DNA from: Tenrec ecaudatus
Taxonomy: Eukaryota > Chordata > Mammalia > Afrosoricida > Tenrecidae
DNA: 64,000 nucleotides
Direction of reading: 5' to 3'
NCBI RefSeq assembly: GCF_050624435.1
Contig: NC_134535.1
Location: 74,024,494-74,088,493, forward strand
Numbering within the stretch: the stretch's first letter is position 1; each line of letters opens with the position of its first letter. The notes beneath the pieces were generated by a model. The model was not told the DNA's origin. It worked only from the letters and a program-made list of their open reading frames with translations, and searched no databases. Below, piece after piece: positions 49,985 through 62,131 of the stretch. A program made the position numbers and the translations under genes.

Positions 49985-50180
49985 ATCCTGGTGGTGCAGT
50001 GGGTTTTCATGGTGGGCTGCTACCTGCAAGGTCAGCAGTTTGAAACCACCAGCTTCTCTATAGGAGAAAGATGAGGCTTTTTAACCCCTTCAAGATGTAT
50101 AGTCTTGGAAACTCCGGAGGGGCAGTTCTACTCTATCCTATAGGGTTGCTATGAGTTGGAATCGACTCAATGTTGAGGAA
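49985..50180 (+). repeat. AfroSINE, well preserved
   Basis: Head ggcatcctggtggtgcagtg, box B cagtttgaaaccaccagc, body ggggcagttctactctatcc, tail ggttgctatgagttggaatc then gactcaatg. Confidence 0.9.
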
Positions 50181-50744
50181 TGAGATAGGTAAAACATATT
50201 TACTCGTGGACTCTATTAGTCATGTTTCTATTCGAAGAATGTGTTGTGTCCCCTTGGTGGTATAGCGTGTATGAAATCCTAGTGCTCTTTGGAAGTCTTT
50301 GAGATGTTTTTTTCTTGTCAGTTCTTGCTACTTGTCTTTTTGACAACGGTCTTGGGCTTTGATGTCATTAAATGAAAGCTTCTGAAGGCAGAGAGGAGGA
50401 TGGCGTGTGAGCTGCAGTGCTGGTGTTCTAGAGGAAGATTATCTCAGATATCATGTGGCTAGAAGTTTCCCCACTCCTTCAGCCTGTTCCCTTGAGGTCT
50501 GGTCACATCTTTGGTCCCAGAGTGCTCATTTTACTCAGAATTTTTCAGTAGGCTGAAGATGTTGATAATTATAGTCTTGGCCCTCTGAGTTAGCTTCTCC
50601 TTTCTTCCCAACCGCATTTATGAAGAGACAGTTGAGTTAAAAACCGATAAGAATATTTCTCTAGCAATGATGGAGTGTCCAGTTCTGGTGAATATTTGAT
50701 TTTTTTTTTAGAAGATCCACTTTTGGGGACATTTTTGAGCATTT

Positions 50745-51085
50745 AAAAAAACCAGTCATTTTATTGTGGGCTCTTACAGCTTCTATAACAATCCATACAT
50801 CACTTGTATCAAGCACATTTGTACATATGTTGCCATCATCATTTTCAAAATCATATTTTCCCTCCTGCACCTCCCATCCTGGTGAACCCTTGATAAATTA
50901 TACATTATTATTTTCATATCTTACACCATCCGCTGTCTCTTCACTCACATTTCTGTTGTTCGTCCACCTCAGGAGGGGGTGGTGGGTATGCGTCAGTCAC
51001 TGCAATCGGTTCCCCCTTTCCCTCCCTTCCCCCTACCCTTATGGAATCCCTATTCCCATTATTGTTCCTGAGGGGTCATTTTTTG
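50745..51085 (-). repeat. LINE (probably L1) 3' end, short copy
   Basis: Plus strand reads cattttattgtgggctctta, then acccttgataaattatacat, and stops at the segment cctgaggggtcatt. Same family as 32378-34292. Flanking duplication not resolved. Confidence 0.8.
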
Positions 51086-52299
51086 ATTCTATCCATAATT
51101 ACTCAAGGGTAAAAGGAGAGTCCTTGAATTTGGTGGGTTATCTCATATTTCTTTTTTTCTATTCTCTTTTCATGATTGGTGTCTTTGTTACCTCCCGTGA
51201 CCTCTGGCTCTAGTGGCCTGGGTGAGACTTCTCTTTGGGGCAGTCCTTGACACTCTTTTCCAGCTTAGAAAGGCCAAGGGGGCGAGGTAGTGCTTTCTAC
51301 ATTGTAGGAATGCTGGTGGCAGTGTGAAGACTTTGGCGTAAGTCTTTGCCAGGACATTGAAAGCAGCCAGGCCTGTGAGGGAATGATTTGTGGAGGGGGT
51401 GGGAGAATTTATAAATCTGGTATGTATTGGGCTGGATCTGGTTCTGATATTAATGTAAAGAAATAACTGTACCAGACATATATTAGTAGTTCTAGTTTTA
51501 TGAAAAATTTTGAATAAAATTTAGGCAGATCAGTAAAAAAGCTTTACCCCAACTTCTGTTGCCCCCTTTTAAGGCCTTTCAGAAAGCTTTTAAGTTTTTC
51601 TCAGGCTCCAGAGAGACTTAAACATTATTTAACCTCTCTGCCATCCCACCTCTGAGAGCTAAACACTTAAGAACTGACTTAAGATTTCAGTGGCGCTGTC
51701 TGTTTCTGATTGACTGGCAGCACTCCTATGCCAGGTCACTTTATAAACTCACAAAGAAAGGTTTCAGGAGAAAGTAGATTTTAGGGAGGACATAAAGAAA
51801 GTGTTAGGTTTTGATTATATATCCTCAGTAAATGCAGAGAAGAATTTTATGAAACTGTGTGTGTGTGTATAAGATTTTTTTTCTGTGCTTCTGTGTGTAA
51901 GGTTGGATCGGGGACTCTTGAAGTGCCCTTCTGTGGAATGTGCTGCCAACTTACAGGTCGGAAGAAGAGCTGATGCCTGACTTGAAGGAAGTGCGTAAAT
52001 ACAGTCGGTGGGTCTAATTTTAGAGACCTTCTTCCTACACAGTAGCCTCAGCATTCTCCTTACACTGTGTACCTCCTTCTCATGCTTTGAGAAAATGGTC
52101 CACTTAACCTCCTTTTAGTGACTATAACCTGTTCCAACTATGGTTGCTAACTTAGCAGGGTAACACCTGTTGAGACATTTTTCATTTCTTCTATTCCTGC
52201 CTCCAGGACTTGAGTTTGTTTGGAAAACACCCAGATAGGGAAGATTTCTTATACTTTGACCTGGTTCAACTCCTCTTTGAGTTCCATTAGATTTCTTTC

Positions 52300-52468
52300 A
52301 AGCCAGTTTCCATCAAGTTGACTCATGGCCACCCTGTGCATGTCAGATGAAACCGTGCTGCAGAGGTGGGTTTTCAGAGGTGCCTGGGTAGATAGATGGG
52401 CATCTCAACCTTTCATTTCGTAGCTGGGTGTCTTCTTCTCCACTTGCACTACCCAGGGACCCCAGCTT
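52300..52468 (-). repeat. AfroSINE, diverged, minus strand
   Basis: Tail agtttccatcaagttgactc, body gaaaccgtgctgcagaggtg, head cactacccagggacccc. Confidence 0.6.
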
Positions 52469-52782
52469 TCCTAGCTCAACAGTCTGTTATCTCTTGCATC
52501 TTTGTTGTTAGCAATGATGTCAAAAAACCTTGGTTACAATAATCTATAGTGATTTCATCATTTTTATTTGGGATGTATGAAAGGAAATATTCTGGGCTGC
52601 ATCCTAAACCCACGTGTTCTCTTTGCTTTTCTGCAAGATCATTTGTGGGTTGTGCAGTCCTGTTTGCACCTATACTGGGAAAGTTGTTTCCACTTTGCAG
52701 TTTTGACTGGGGTACCTTCTAGGGAAATGCCTCCAACAATCATGTCTCCCAATAGACAAAACAATTTTGGTCTTTGTTTTTT

Positions 52783-54050
52783 AAATCGTTTTATTAGGGG
52801 CTCATACAACTCTTATCACAATCCATAATACATCAATTGTGTAAAGCACATTTGTACGTTCATTGCCCACATCATTCTCAAAGCATTTCCTCTCCACCTA
52901 AGCCCCTGGCATCAGCTACTCATTTTCCCCTCCCTCATGAGCCCTTGATAATTTATAAGTTATTATTTTGTCATATCTTGACCTATGCAACGTCTCCCTC
53001 AGCCACTTTGCTGTTGTCCATCCCCCAGGGAGGTCAAATGTAGGTCTTTGTAGGCGGTTCCCCCTTTCCAATCCACCCTCTCTGTGTTCCCAGTATCACC
53101 ACTCACACCACTAGTCCTGTATGGATCATCCGCCCTGGATTCCTTGCGTTTCTAATTCCTATCTGTACCAGTGTACATCCTCTGGTCTAGCCAGACTTGC
53201 AAGGTATAATTGGGATCATGATAGTGGGATAGGAGGAAGCACTTAGGAAATAGAGGAAAGTTGTATGTTTCATTGTTGCTACATCGCACCCTGACTGTAA
53301 GACCCTTCTGTAAGGGGATATCCAGTGGCCTACAAATGGGCTTTTGGGTCTCTACTCCGCACTCCCTACCCCCATTCACTATGATTCGATTTCTGTTCTT
53401 TGATGCCTGATAACCGATCCCTTTGGCACCTCGTGATTGCACAGGCTGGTGTGCTTCTTCCATGTGGGCTTTGTTGCTTCTGAGCTAGATGGCTGCTTGT
53501 TTACCTTCAGGCTTTTAAAACCCCAGACACTATATCTTTTGATAGCCAGGCACCATCAGCTTTCTTCACCACATTTACTTATTCACCCACTTTGTCTTCA
53601 GCGGTTGTATCCGGAAGGTGAGCATCATAGAATGCCAATTTAATGGAAGAAAGTATTCTTGCATTGAGAGGGTACTTGAGTGGAGGCCCAATGTCCTTCT
53701 GCTACCTTAATACTAAATGTATAAATATATGCACATAGATCTGTTTCCCCATCATATGTAAATATATTTGCTTATATACATGCCTTTATTTAGACCTCTA
53801 TAAATGCCCTTTACCGCCTAGCTCTTTCCTCTATTTCCTTTTACTTTTCTCTTGTCCCACTGTCATGCTCAGCCTTCATTTGGGTTTCAGTAATTCCTCC
53901 TGGTTACAGTACCTGTTATCACGCCGCACCAGGCCTCCTATACTCTCCTCACCAATGATTTGGATCACTTGTTGTTCCCTTGTCCTTTCTGGGTTTGTTA
54001 ACACCACTACCTTTACCCCCACTTACCCCTCGCCCATGTCCCCCTGGAAC
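52783..54050 (-). repeat. LINE (probably L1) 3' region, minus strand
   Basis: Begins cgttttattaggggctcata and extends about 1.27 kb to the segment cccatgtccccctgg. It has one copy of the unit of about 245 bp (gatgcctgataaccgatccc). 5'-truncated. Confidence 0.82.
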
Positions 54051-54362
54051 TGAATTTTGTTTTTTTGTTGAATTATGGTAGTTTTAAAGGACTCATTTAA
54101 TTCCATTCCTCCTTAGTTTGTTAACAAAAAATGCATCAAACACCTATTCATTCCCTTTAGTTCCTTTCGTCTTGTCACATGGTGACTTTGCTAAATTGTC
54201 TAAGATTCTTAAATTTTTCTTGAGAAACAAATGCCTTTCTGGGTATTTTCTGGTTGCGGGGTGGGTGGAGGAGGGGGAATGAAGCTGATGTCAAATGTTC
54301 TGTAAGATCTCTTCCCTAACTTAGATCAAGTGTCTTGATTCTTTGTTTCTCTATGTCCTCCT

Positions 54363-54480
54363 TGTTATTAGGTGTTGTTAAGTTGCTTCCAACTCACAGC
54401 AACCCTCTAACAAAGCACTACTGGATCTTGTGCCGGCCTCACATTGTTATAGTTGGGCTCCTTGTTGCATTTCTCTGTAG
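54363..54480 (-). repeat. RTE-type LINE 3' tip
   Basis: Order of gttgcttccaactcacagca, tggatcttgtgccggcctca and cattgttatagttgggctcc aligns with the start of the relic at 46150. Confidence 0.5.
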
Positions 54481-54493
54481 GTGGTAGAAAGTA

Positions 54494-54580
54494 GAACAAA
54501 ACAAACCATTTGCCACTGAATTCATTCTGATTTGCACTGACCTCTTGTGTCAGAGTAGGACTGTGTTAGGTGGAGTTTTC
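54494..54580 (-). repeat. AfroSINE tail fragment, minus strand
   Basis: Reads aaaccatttgccactgaatt, then gtcagagtaggactgtgtta of the body. The head is missing. Confidence 0.5.
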
Positions 54581-54589
54581 AGGAGCCAT

Positions 54590-54735
54590 GAAAGGGATCC
54601 CTGAGTGGTACAAAGGATTTGTACTTGACTACTGAGTTGAAAGGTGATGGTTTGACACCCCACCTAGCCCAGGAAGAAGGGAAGGGCCTGGCAATCTATT
54701 GCTATGAAGATTAAAACCAAGAAACACAGTTGGAA
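54590..54735 (+). repeat. AfroSINE, older subtype
   Basis: Head gggatccctgagtggtacaa, body gggcctggcaatctattgct and attaaaaccaagaaacacag. This body text resembles the form I recall from elephant more than the other copies here. Confidence 0.65.
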
Positions 54736-54755
54736 TCTACCTGGTTTTTTTTGTG

Positions 54756-54757
<2 letters not shown>

Positions 54758-54795
<38 letters not shown>
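54758..54795. repeat. (GT)n microsatellite
   Basis: About 16 GT units with one TA break, directly after a SINE. Confidence 0.95.
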
Positions 54796-54796
<1 letters not shown>

Positions 54797-55103
54797 ATCT
54801 TGCCATCATTGCTTCTGAGGTGTCTCTGAGTGTATTTGAATCTCTTATATCTGATGCTGTGGATGGAGGCAGCTCCCCAAAGCCATCAAAATCAATGTGG
54901 AGAACTGGAGACATTGTTGCCTCAATCTAAATCTAATTTTTGTGTTTATCTAATTTGAATTGTCTGCAGCATTTTAACTTTTGACCCTTCCTGAAATGCT
55001 TCAGTGACTCGTAATTTCTTGGTTTCCCACTGGTTGTCCTGACGCTTTCTCTTTGGCCCATTCTGTTTTTATTTTCTTGAAGGTTTTCATTCTATTTTCT
55101 TTC

Positions 55104-56029
55104 TACCGTGTATACTCAAATATAAGCCAACCTGAGTATAAGCCAAGGTATCTAATTATTACCTGGGAAACCAGAAAAACTAATTGACTCAAGTATAAGC
55201 CTAGGGTGGAAAATGCAGAAACTATTGGTGGGTTTCAATAATCAAAACAAATGAAAATAAAATTACTAAAAATTGAGACGTCAGTGGGGTAATGTATTTG
55301 AATAATTATTTTAAATAAAAAACATAAATAAAAGGACAAGTCATTTAACATTAGTAAACCAGCACAGTAAGTAGAAAATAGGTTCAACAAAAACAATAAG
55401 GTATCAACATTGATACTTTAAGAGTACTATTCCCTGAGCTCAATCAGCAACCAAGCTAAAATGTAAAGAGTTAAAATCCTTCAAAACTGGATTCCTCATC
55501 ATCATCCGCATCACACTGCAGAGCTTCAGCTGGTGTGAGATCATCATAGACGCTGTCCTCACTGAGATCGCCGTCATCACCATCACTGCTGCCATTTTCA
55601 TACAAAGCGCAGTCTTCACTGCCATCCATAGCATTACTAATACTACATTTCTGGAAGGCACGTCGCACCATGTCTTCTGGAATGTCTTCCCATGCATCTC
55701 GAACCCATTTTGCTATTAACTCTATGTCAGGCTTCATGAGATTTCCTCCTTTTGTTAGTCGGGCTTGACCAGATGACATCCATTCATGCCACATCCTTCG
55801 CACGCTGTCTTTAAAAGGCTTATTCAGAGATACACGTCATAGGACGGCTCTGATTGGTTAGATGTGAGTAAGCAAACATTCAAAGCCTGGTCTGTTACCT
55901 GGGGTGGGAGGGGCGGTGAGATGTTACACTTCACTGGGGTACCACTGACCCATGTATAAGCTGAACCCCAGTTTTTCAGCACATTGTTTTCTGCTGAAAA
56001 ACTTGGCTTATACACGAGTATATATGGTA
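55104..56029 (-). mobile_element. pogo/Tigger-type DNA transposon, internally deleted, 926 bp
   Basis: Left end taccgtgtatactcaaatat and right end (reversed) taccatatatactcgtgtat form inverted repeats of about 25 bp, with TA at both outer edges as expected for Tc1/mariner-pogo. The minus strand keeps an open frame 55803-55471 (110 codons). It reads on from SLNKPFKDSVRR into MWHEWM, then WVRDAWEDIPEDMVRRAF, CSISNAMDG and an acidic tail. This resembles the C-terminal part of pogo-type DDE transposases (POGK-like). The DNA-binding domain and most of the catalytic domain are missing. The intact frame suggests a fairly young copy. Family name uncertain. Confidence 0.78.
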
Positions 56030-56939
56030 AGTCACTGGATCTTAAACTTAGTGGCCTAAGTTACTCCTGAGCACTTGTTAAAGAATGAGACTCATAACAC
56101 CTTCATGGTGTGGCCTCTGCCAACTGCTCTGACCCACTAAGTATCACACTCTCAACTGTTCTTACATTGCTATGCTAATCTTAGTGTCCCCCCTCCCCAC
56201 CCCAGGGCCTTTGCACTTCTAGTGTCTTTTCCTTGGAGCTCTGGACTCCTTTCATCACTCAGGTCTCAGTGCATATGATTCCTCTCTGTGAAAACAGTGA
56301 GGAGGTCACATGTGACCTTCGTTGGCCCTACACTAGAAAAAGAGAATCTGTCTCCACACCAGCCCCAGGTTGATTACCACAGGGCAGAAGTCAGACCTAC
56401 CTCCCTGCCTCCAACTCTCTTGACCCTCTCCCGACACCAGCTGCTCCTCCTATAGCACTGCACTTTTTTGCTGCACTTGATAATTCAGTGCAATGACCAC
56501 ACAGAAACCCACAGATAGTACAATTATGTGGGTTTATTAGGGAAGTTAACAGGTTACTACAAGCCAGCATCAGAAAGCATTAAGGATACAGCAATAGCTC
56601 TCCTCAGCCAGCAGCCAAGTCTCTTTCTCTGGTCTAGCCTCCCACCCACATGGCCCCTTAGCCTCTGCCCCTGTGGGTCAGGAAGCCCACTTGTGGCTCT
56701 GCTTCACAGTCGCATAGTCTCCGGGTTGCGCTGTAGCATGGTTTCTTTGCCTCAGGCTCTGGTCTAGCCTGGGTCGCTTTAGACAGGAATCTCAAACTCC
56801 CTCTGTTGGTGCTCTTTTTCCTTGATGGGCCCCGGAGTTTTCTCTGTTCCTGCTTCTGGTTTCTGGTTCATATAGTCGGGAATAGCAAAACTGACCAATC
56901 CCCTCTATTAGTGTTTCACTACCTCCAAACTCCAAAGCA

Positions 56940-57122
56940 TCTAGTAAATTGTGACTCATAGTGACTCTATAGGACAAAGTAGAACTGCCCCATAGAGTTT
57001 CCAAGGCTGGAATCTTTATGAAAGCAAGACTGTTCCATTTTTCTTCCATGTAGTGGCTGGTGGGCTTGAACCACTGACCTTTCAATTAGAAGCCAAACAT
57101 TATGTGCCTCCAGGGCTCCTTT
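56940..57122 (-). repeat. AfroSINE, minus strand
   Basis: Tail tctagtaaattgtgactcat, body aaagtagaactgccccatag, box B gggcttgaaccactgacc, head gtgcctccagggctcc. Confidence 0.85.
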
Positions 57123-57722
57123 CCTTGACTTTCATCAGTCTGAAATTTTTGTGTCGGGGTAGGCTTCAGCTATAGACGGGATGACCTATTCTCTTAGCAT
57201 CCCTTTTGGGCCACCTTACCGCCTTGGGAATACACTGTTGTTTCTCCAGAAACAGCTCTTCATCACAGAATAACAAGGAAAACTCACTGATCAGATGTTA
57301 TTTTGATTCTCTGTTCCTAACCATACTTCCCTCCCTTTTTTCCATTCTGAGTGTCTGCTCACATGGAAGTTAAATTTGCTAAGATCGTGATATCGCCAGT
57401 GCCAAAAGAGCTCCCTAAAGCATGTGATTTTTGTCTCGTTCTTCTATCAGCTGTAAGGGAAAAAGGAAATAAAGAAGTTAAAGGGTTTGAAATATAGGGG
57501 TATGTTTTAAACTGACTGCCAGTTTTTTTGCCCCCTGACAAATGCTAGATCAGTCCATACATAACAATCAAGAGAGATCACACTACTTGATTCTTGATTT
57601 GGTCCATAGTTACACTGAAGCTTTGAATTGAGCTGAAACCTTGAATTAAGTTTTTGTCCCTGCTGGCCTGGCTATCCGTGTGCTTACCTTTTCTACTCTT
57701 GTGGTATCTTTAACCTCATCTT

Positions 57723-58641
57723 TCTTCTTTCGTTCTTTCTATCGTTGTATTAGGGGCTCATACAACTCATCACAATCCATACATACATCAATTGTGTAAA
57801 GCACATTTGTACATTCATTGTCCTCATCATTCTCACAACATTTGCTCTCCACTTAAGCCCCTAGCTTCAGGTTTTCATCTTTCCCCTCCCTCCCCACTCC
57901 CACCTCCCTCATGAGCCCTTGATAATTTATAAATTATTATTTTATCATATCTTGACCTATCCAACGTCTTCCTGCACCCACTTTTCTGTTGTCTAACCCC
58001 TAGGGAGGAGGTCACATGTAGATCCTTGTAATCAGTTCCCCCTTTCCAACCCACCCTCTCTCTACATTCCCAGTATCGCCACTCACACCACTGGTCCTGA
58101 AGGGATCGTCCGCCCTGGTTTCTGGTTTCTGGTTCCTATCTGTACCAGTGTACATCCTCTTGTCTAGCCAGACTTGCAAGGTATAATTGGGATCATGATA
58201 GTGGGTTGGGGTCGGGGAGGAAGCATTTAGGAACTAGAGGAAAGTTGTGTTTTTCATCGTTGCTACATAGCACCCTGTCTGGCTCGTCTTCTCCCAGAGA
58301 CCCCTCTGCAAGGGAATATCCAGTGGCCTACAAATGGGCTTTTGGGTCTCCACTCTGCACTCCCCTCCTCATTCACTATGGTAAGATATTTTTGTTCTGA
58401 TGATGCCTGGTACCTGATTCCTTCAACACCTTGTGATCATAGGCTGGTGTGCTTCTTCCATGTGGGCTTTGTTGCTTCTGAGCTAGATGGCTGCTTGTTT
58501 ACCTTCAAGCCTTTAAGACCCCAGATGCTATATCTTTTGATGGCCAGGCACCATCAGCTTTCTTCGCCACATTTGCTTATGCACCCATTTGTATTCAGCG
58601 ATTGTATCATGGAGGTGAGCACACAATGATATGATTTTTTG
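57723..58641 (-). repeat. LINE (probably L1) 3' region with 13-bp target duplication
   Basis: Starts near cgttgtattaggggctcata on the plus strand and ends after caatgatatgattttttg. It is bounded by perfect ttaacctcatctt at 57710-57722 and 58642-58654. It is truncated inside the first unit of about 245 bp. Confidence 0.88.
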
Positions 58642-59297
58642 TTAACCTCATCTTATTGTCTTTAATTTCCCTTCTGAGTTTTTTCATTTAAACTTTACTC
58701 TTTGTATTTTACTTTCTATCTGATTCTTAGCAGCATTTTTAACTATGAGGAAATGGAAAAACGAGTTTTTTCCCCATGTGCTAACACAAGAAACCTTTTT
58801 CTTAACAGTTAATTTGATGGATCAAAAACCAGCAGATGTGACCAATGAGATAGGACGGCTAAAATAATACAAACCTGTTTGGTTTCTGGAGGGGCTTTGT
58901 GAGGGAGTAAAATTAAAGCCCAATGCTTAAAACTCTAAAATTTTTAACTCCATTTGAATTACTTGCTCTCATTAACCCAGCTGAATCGGTATCTTCACTG
59001 TAAAATGGAGTTGGCTGTTTTCCGTTAGCATAGAGGAAAACTAATTTTTGGAGATTATAAAGTGTACCTTAGGATTAAGTACAACTATCTATTTAAAGTG
59101 TGAACCCTTGAGACTGAAGCTGTACTTAATGGCGTCTTGGACTAGCTTCAATATTTTACTCTCCCATATTTAGTAGATGATACAGAAGAAGGAAAAACAT
59201 TATAAAGCTATTAGTGAGCATACTTTCCATGTAACTGGGATGTGCTTACACTTGTTTTGTAGGCCCAGTCTGCAAGCCTAACCTACTTTATGTCATA

Positions 59298-59468
59298 AAA
59301 CCAAACCCATTGCCATCAAGTCTATTCTGACTCAGGGTCCTGCCCTAAACTTGCTGCCGTCACGTTGATTCTGACTCAGGGACCCTCTATAATTGGGTTC
59401 CTGAAACTAAATGTGTATGGTTTGAACCGTCAAGGCTCTGGTTAGTAGCTCAGTGCCACCAGGGCTAG
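59298..59468 (-). repeat. AfroSINE, minus strand
   Basis: Tail aaaccaaacccattgccatc, repeated partly at about 59350 (tgctgccgtcacgttgattc), box B ggtttgaaccgtcaaggc, head cagtgccaccagggct. The tail segment looks duplicated within the copy. Confidence 0.75.
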
Positions 59469-59523
59469 GCTTTACGAAGCACGGTCAAATAACTTGTCTT
59501 TAAACAAATTCTTAAGTACTTTT

Positions 59524-59745
59524 AAAGAAGGAGCCCTGGTGATGTAATGGTTACATGCTGGCTGCTAACAGCAAGGTCAACACTTGGAAAGGAGAAAGTT
59601 AAGTAGCTCTCCCAGGGAGAAAGATAAGACTTTCTACTCCCATAAAGAGTTACAGTCGTGGACACCCACAGAGGCAGGTCTGCCCTGTCCTCTCGGGTCT
59701 CTATGAGTCAGAATCGCCTCAGTGGCAGGTGAGGTGGGTTGGCTT
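59524..59745 (+). repeat. AfroSINE
   Basis: Head aaggagccctggtgatgtaa, body aaagagttacagtcgtggac, tail tctatgagtcagaatcgcct. Confidence 0.88.
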
Positions 59746-59944
59746 TATGATCTAATATCTCAATATAAAGGTTGACAGTTTTGGATCAAGCAGTAGTCTG
59801 TTCCTGACAAGTTACTGGATGCTGATTTTTTTTTTTTGAAAAGGAGAAACTAGGTTTGACTACTTCACCATTGGACTTGTACATCAGAGTATGTTATCTC
59901 TGCTGTGTATGCTCATAGAAAACCTATTTTTATTGGTCCTTAGA

Positions 59945-60200
59945 TAGTGTGGTAGTCCTGGTGGTTACACATTGGGCTGCTAACCGCAAGGTCCATAGTT
60001 CACAACCACCAGCCACTCCTGGAGAGAAGATGGGACTTCTACTCCTGTAAACAGTCTCAGTCTTTACCAAAAAAAAAGTGTCAGTTTTGGAAACTTACAG
60101 GGAAAAGTTTCAGTTTTGGAAACTTCTATGCTGCCCTGTAGAGTTGCTAGGAGTTGCCATGGACTCCGCGGCATGCAGTGTGGTGTGAGTTTGAGTTTAG
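59945..60200 (+). repeat. AfroSINE with internal duplication
   Basis: Head tgtggtagtcctggtggtta, box B tagttcacaaccaccagcc. The body has two copies of tcagttttggaaactt separated by about 30 bp. Tail gccatggactccgcggc. Confidence 0.8.
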
Positions 60201-60424
60201 ATAGTTTGAATTTTAACTATTTTGTTTGAATGTGAATGAACAGGTGACCTTCTGCAGATGTAGAACCCTCAGATTCAACTAACTGAATGAAAACTATTTC
60301 AGGGGGGAAAAGGCAACCATATGGTCAAAGCAATCTCTCAAAGGCTAAGTGTTAGTTGTATAACATTGACATTGTAGGAAGGAAAGTCAAAAAGAATTGC
60401 TACAAAATCATAGAAACCTTTCTT

Positions 60425-62131
60425 TTTTATAAAAATAATTTTAACAATTTATTAGGGGCTCATACAATTCTTATCACAGTCCATACATATACATACATCA
60501 ATTGTATAAAGCACATCTGTACAGTCTTTGCCCTAATCATTTTTTTCTCCTCTTTTCTTTTTTTTACATTTTATTAGGGACTCATACAACTCTTATCACC
60601 ATCCATACATATACATACATCAATTGTATAAAGCACATCCATACATTCCCTGCCCCAATCATTCTCAAGGCATTTGCTCTCTACTTAAGCCCCTTGTATC
60701 AGGTCCTCTTTTTTTTTCCCCTCCCTCCCCTTTCCCCCCTCCCTCATGTGCCCTTGGTAATTTATACATCATTATTTTGTCATATCTTGCCCTATCCGGA
60801 GTCTCCCTTCCCCCCTTCTCTGCTGTCCCTCTCCCAGGGAAGAGGTCACATGTGGATCCTTGTAATCAGTTCCCCCTTTCCAACCCACTTACCCTCCACT
60901 CTCCCAGCATCGTCCCTCACACCCTTGGTCCTGAAGGTATCATCCACCCTGGATTCCCTGTACCTCCAGCCCTCATATGTACCAGTGTACAGCCTCTGTC
61001 CTATCCAGGCCTGCAAGGTAGAATTTGGATCATGGTAGTTGGGGGGAGGAAGCATCCAGGATCTGGGGGAAAGCTGTGTTCTTCATCGGTACTACCTCGC
61101 CCCCTAATTAACCCATCTCCTCTCCTAAACGCCTCTATGAGGGGATCTCCATTGGCCGACACTTGGGCCTTGGGTCTCCACTCTGCACTTCCCCCTTCAT
61201 TTAATATGGTATATATATACATATACACATATATACACATACATACACACACTTATATTGTTGTTGTTTTTTTTTTTGCATGATGCCTTATACCTGGTCC
61301 CTTGCCACATCGTGATCGCACTGGCCGGTGTGCTTCTTCCATGTGGGTTTATTTGCTTCTGAGCTAGATGGCCGCTTGTTCACCTTCAAGCCTTTAAGAC
61401 CCCAGACACTATCTCTTTTGATAGCCGGGCACCATCAGTTTTCTTCACCACATTTGCTTATGCACCCATTTGTCTTCAGCGATCCTATCATGGAGGTGTG
61501 CAGTCAATGAAATGATTTTTTGTTCTTTGATGCCTGGTAACTGATCCCTTTGGGACCACTCGATCACACAGGCTGGTGTGTTCTTCCATGTGGACTTTGT
61601 TGCTTCTGAGCTAGATGGCCGCTTGTTTATCTTCAAGCCTTTAAGACCCCAGTCACTATCTCTTTTGATAGCTGGTCACCATCAGCATTCTTCACCACAT
61701 TTACTTGTTCACCCACTTTGGCTCCAGCCGTTGTGTCGGGAGAGTGAGCATCATAGAGTTCCAATTTAATAAAAGAAGGTATTCATGCATTGAGGGAGTG
61801 TTTGAGTAGAGGCCCAAGGTCCTTCCGCCACCTTAATACTTGACCTATAAATATAGACACATAGATCTATTTCCCCATCCTCCTATATATATTTGCATGT
61901 ACATGTCTTTGTCTAGACCTCCATGAATGCCCTTTGACTCCTAGCTCTTTCCTCCATCTCCCTTGACTTTCCTCCTGCCCTACTACCATGCTTCATCGCC
62001 ACCTGGGCTAGAGTATACCTCTTCTCTAAGCAACCTTACCCTTGATCATTTCCCACCAGGCCTGCCACTCCCCCTTCTCTGCCATCTGGGGTCCCGTTTT
62101 TCCCTTGTCCCTGGGTTTGTTAACACCACTT
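60425..62131 (-). repeat. LINE (probably L1) 3' region, 1.7 kb, inserted beside a mariner relic
   Basis: Bounded by perfect 16-bp duplications catagaaacctttctt at 60409-60424 and 62132-62147. On the plus strand it opens with a T/A-rich start and two successive 3' ends (tttattaggggctcataca near 60448 and ttttattagggactcataca near 60573). It contains two copies of the unit of about 247 bp (gatgcc at 61282 and 61529). Minus-strand element, 5'-truncated. Confidence 0.88.

Noticed and set aside
56450-56930. Possible solo LTR of an endogenous retrovirus (minus strand)
   Set aside because: There is an AATAAA-like signal, but no paired ends, target duplication or family match was visible. Too weak to call.
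60356-61283. Plus-strand open frames of 178-219 codons
   Set aside because: They lie in the reverse complement of a LINE 3' untranslated region; no protein family.
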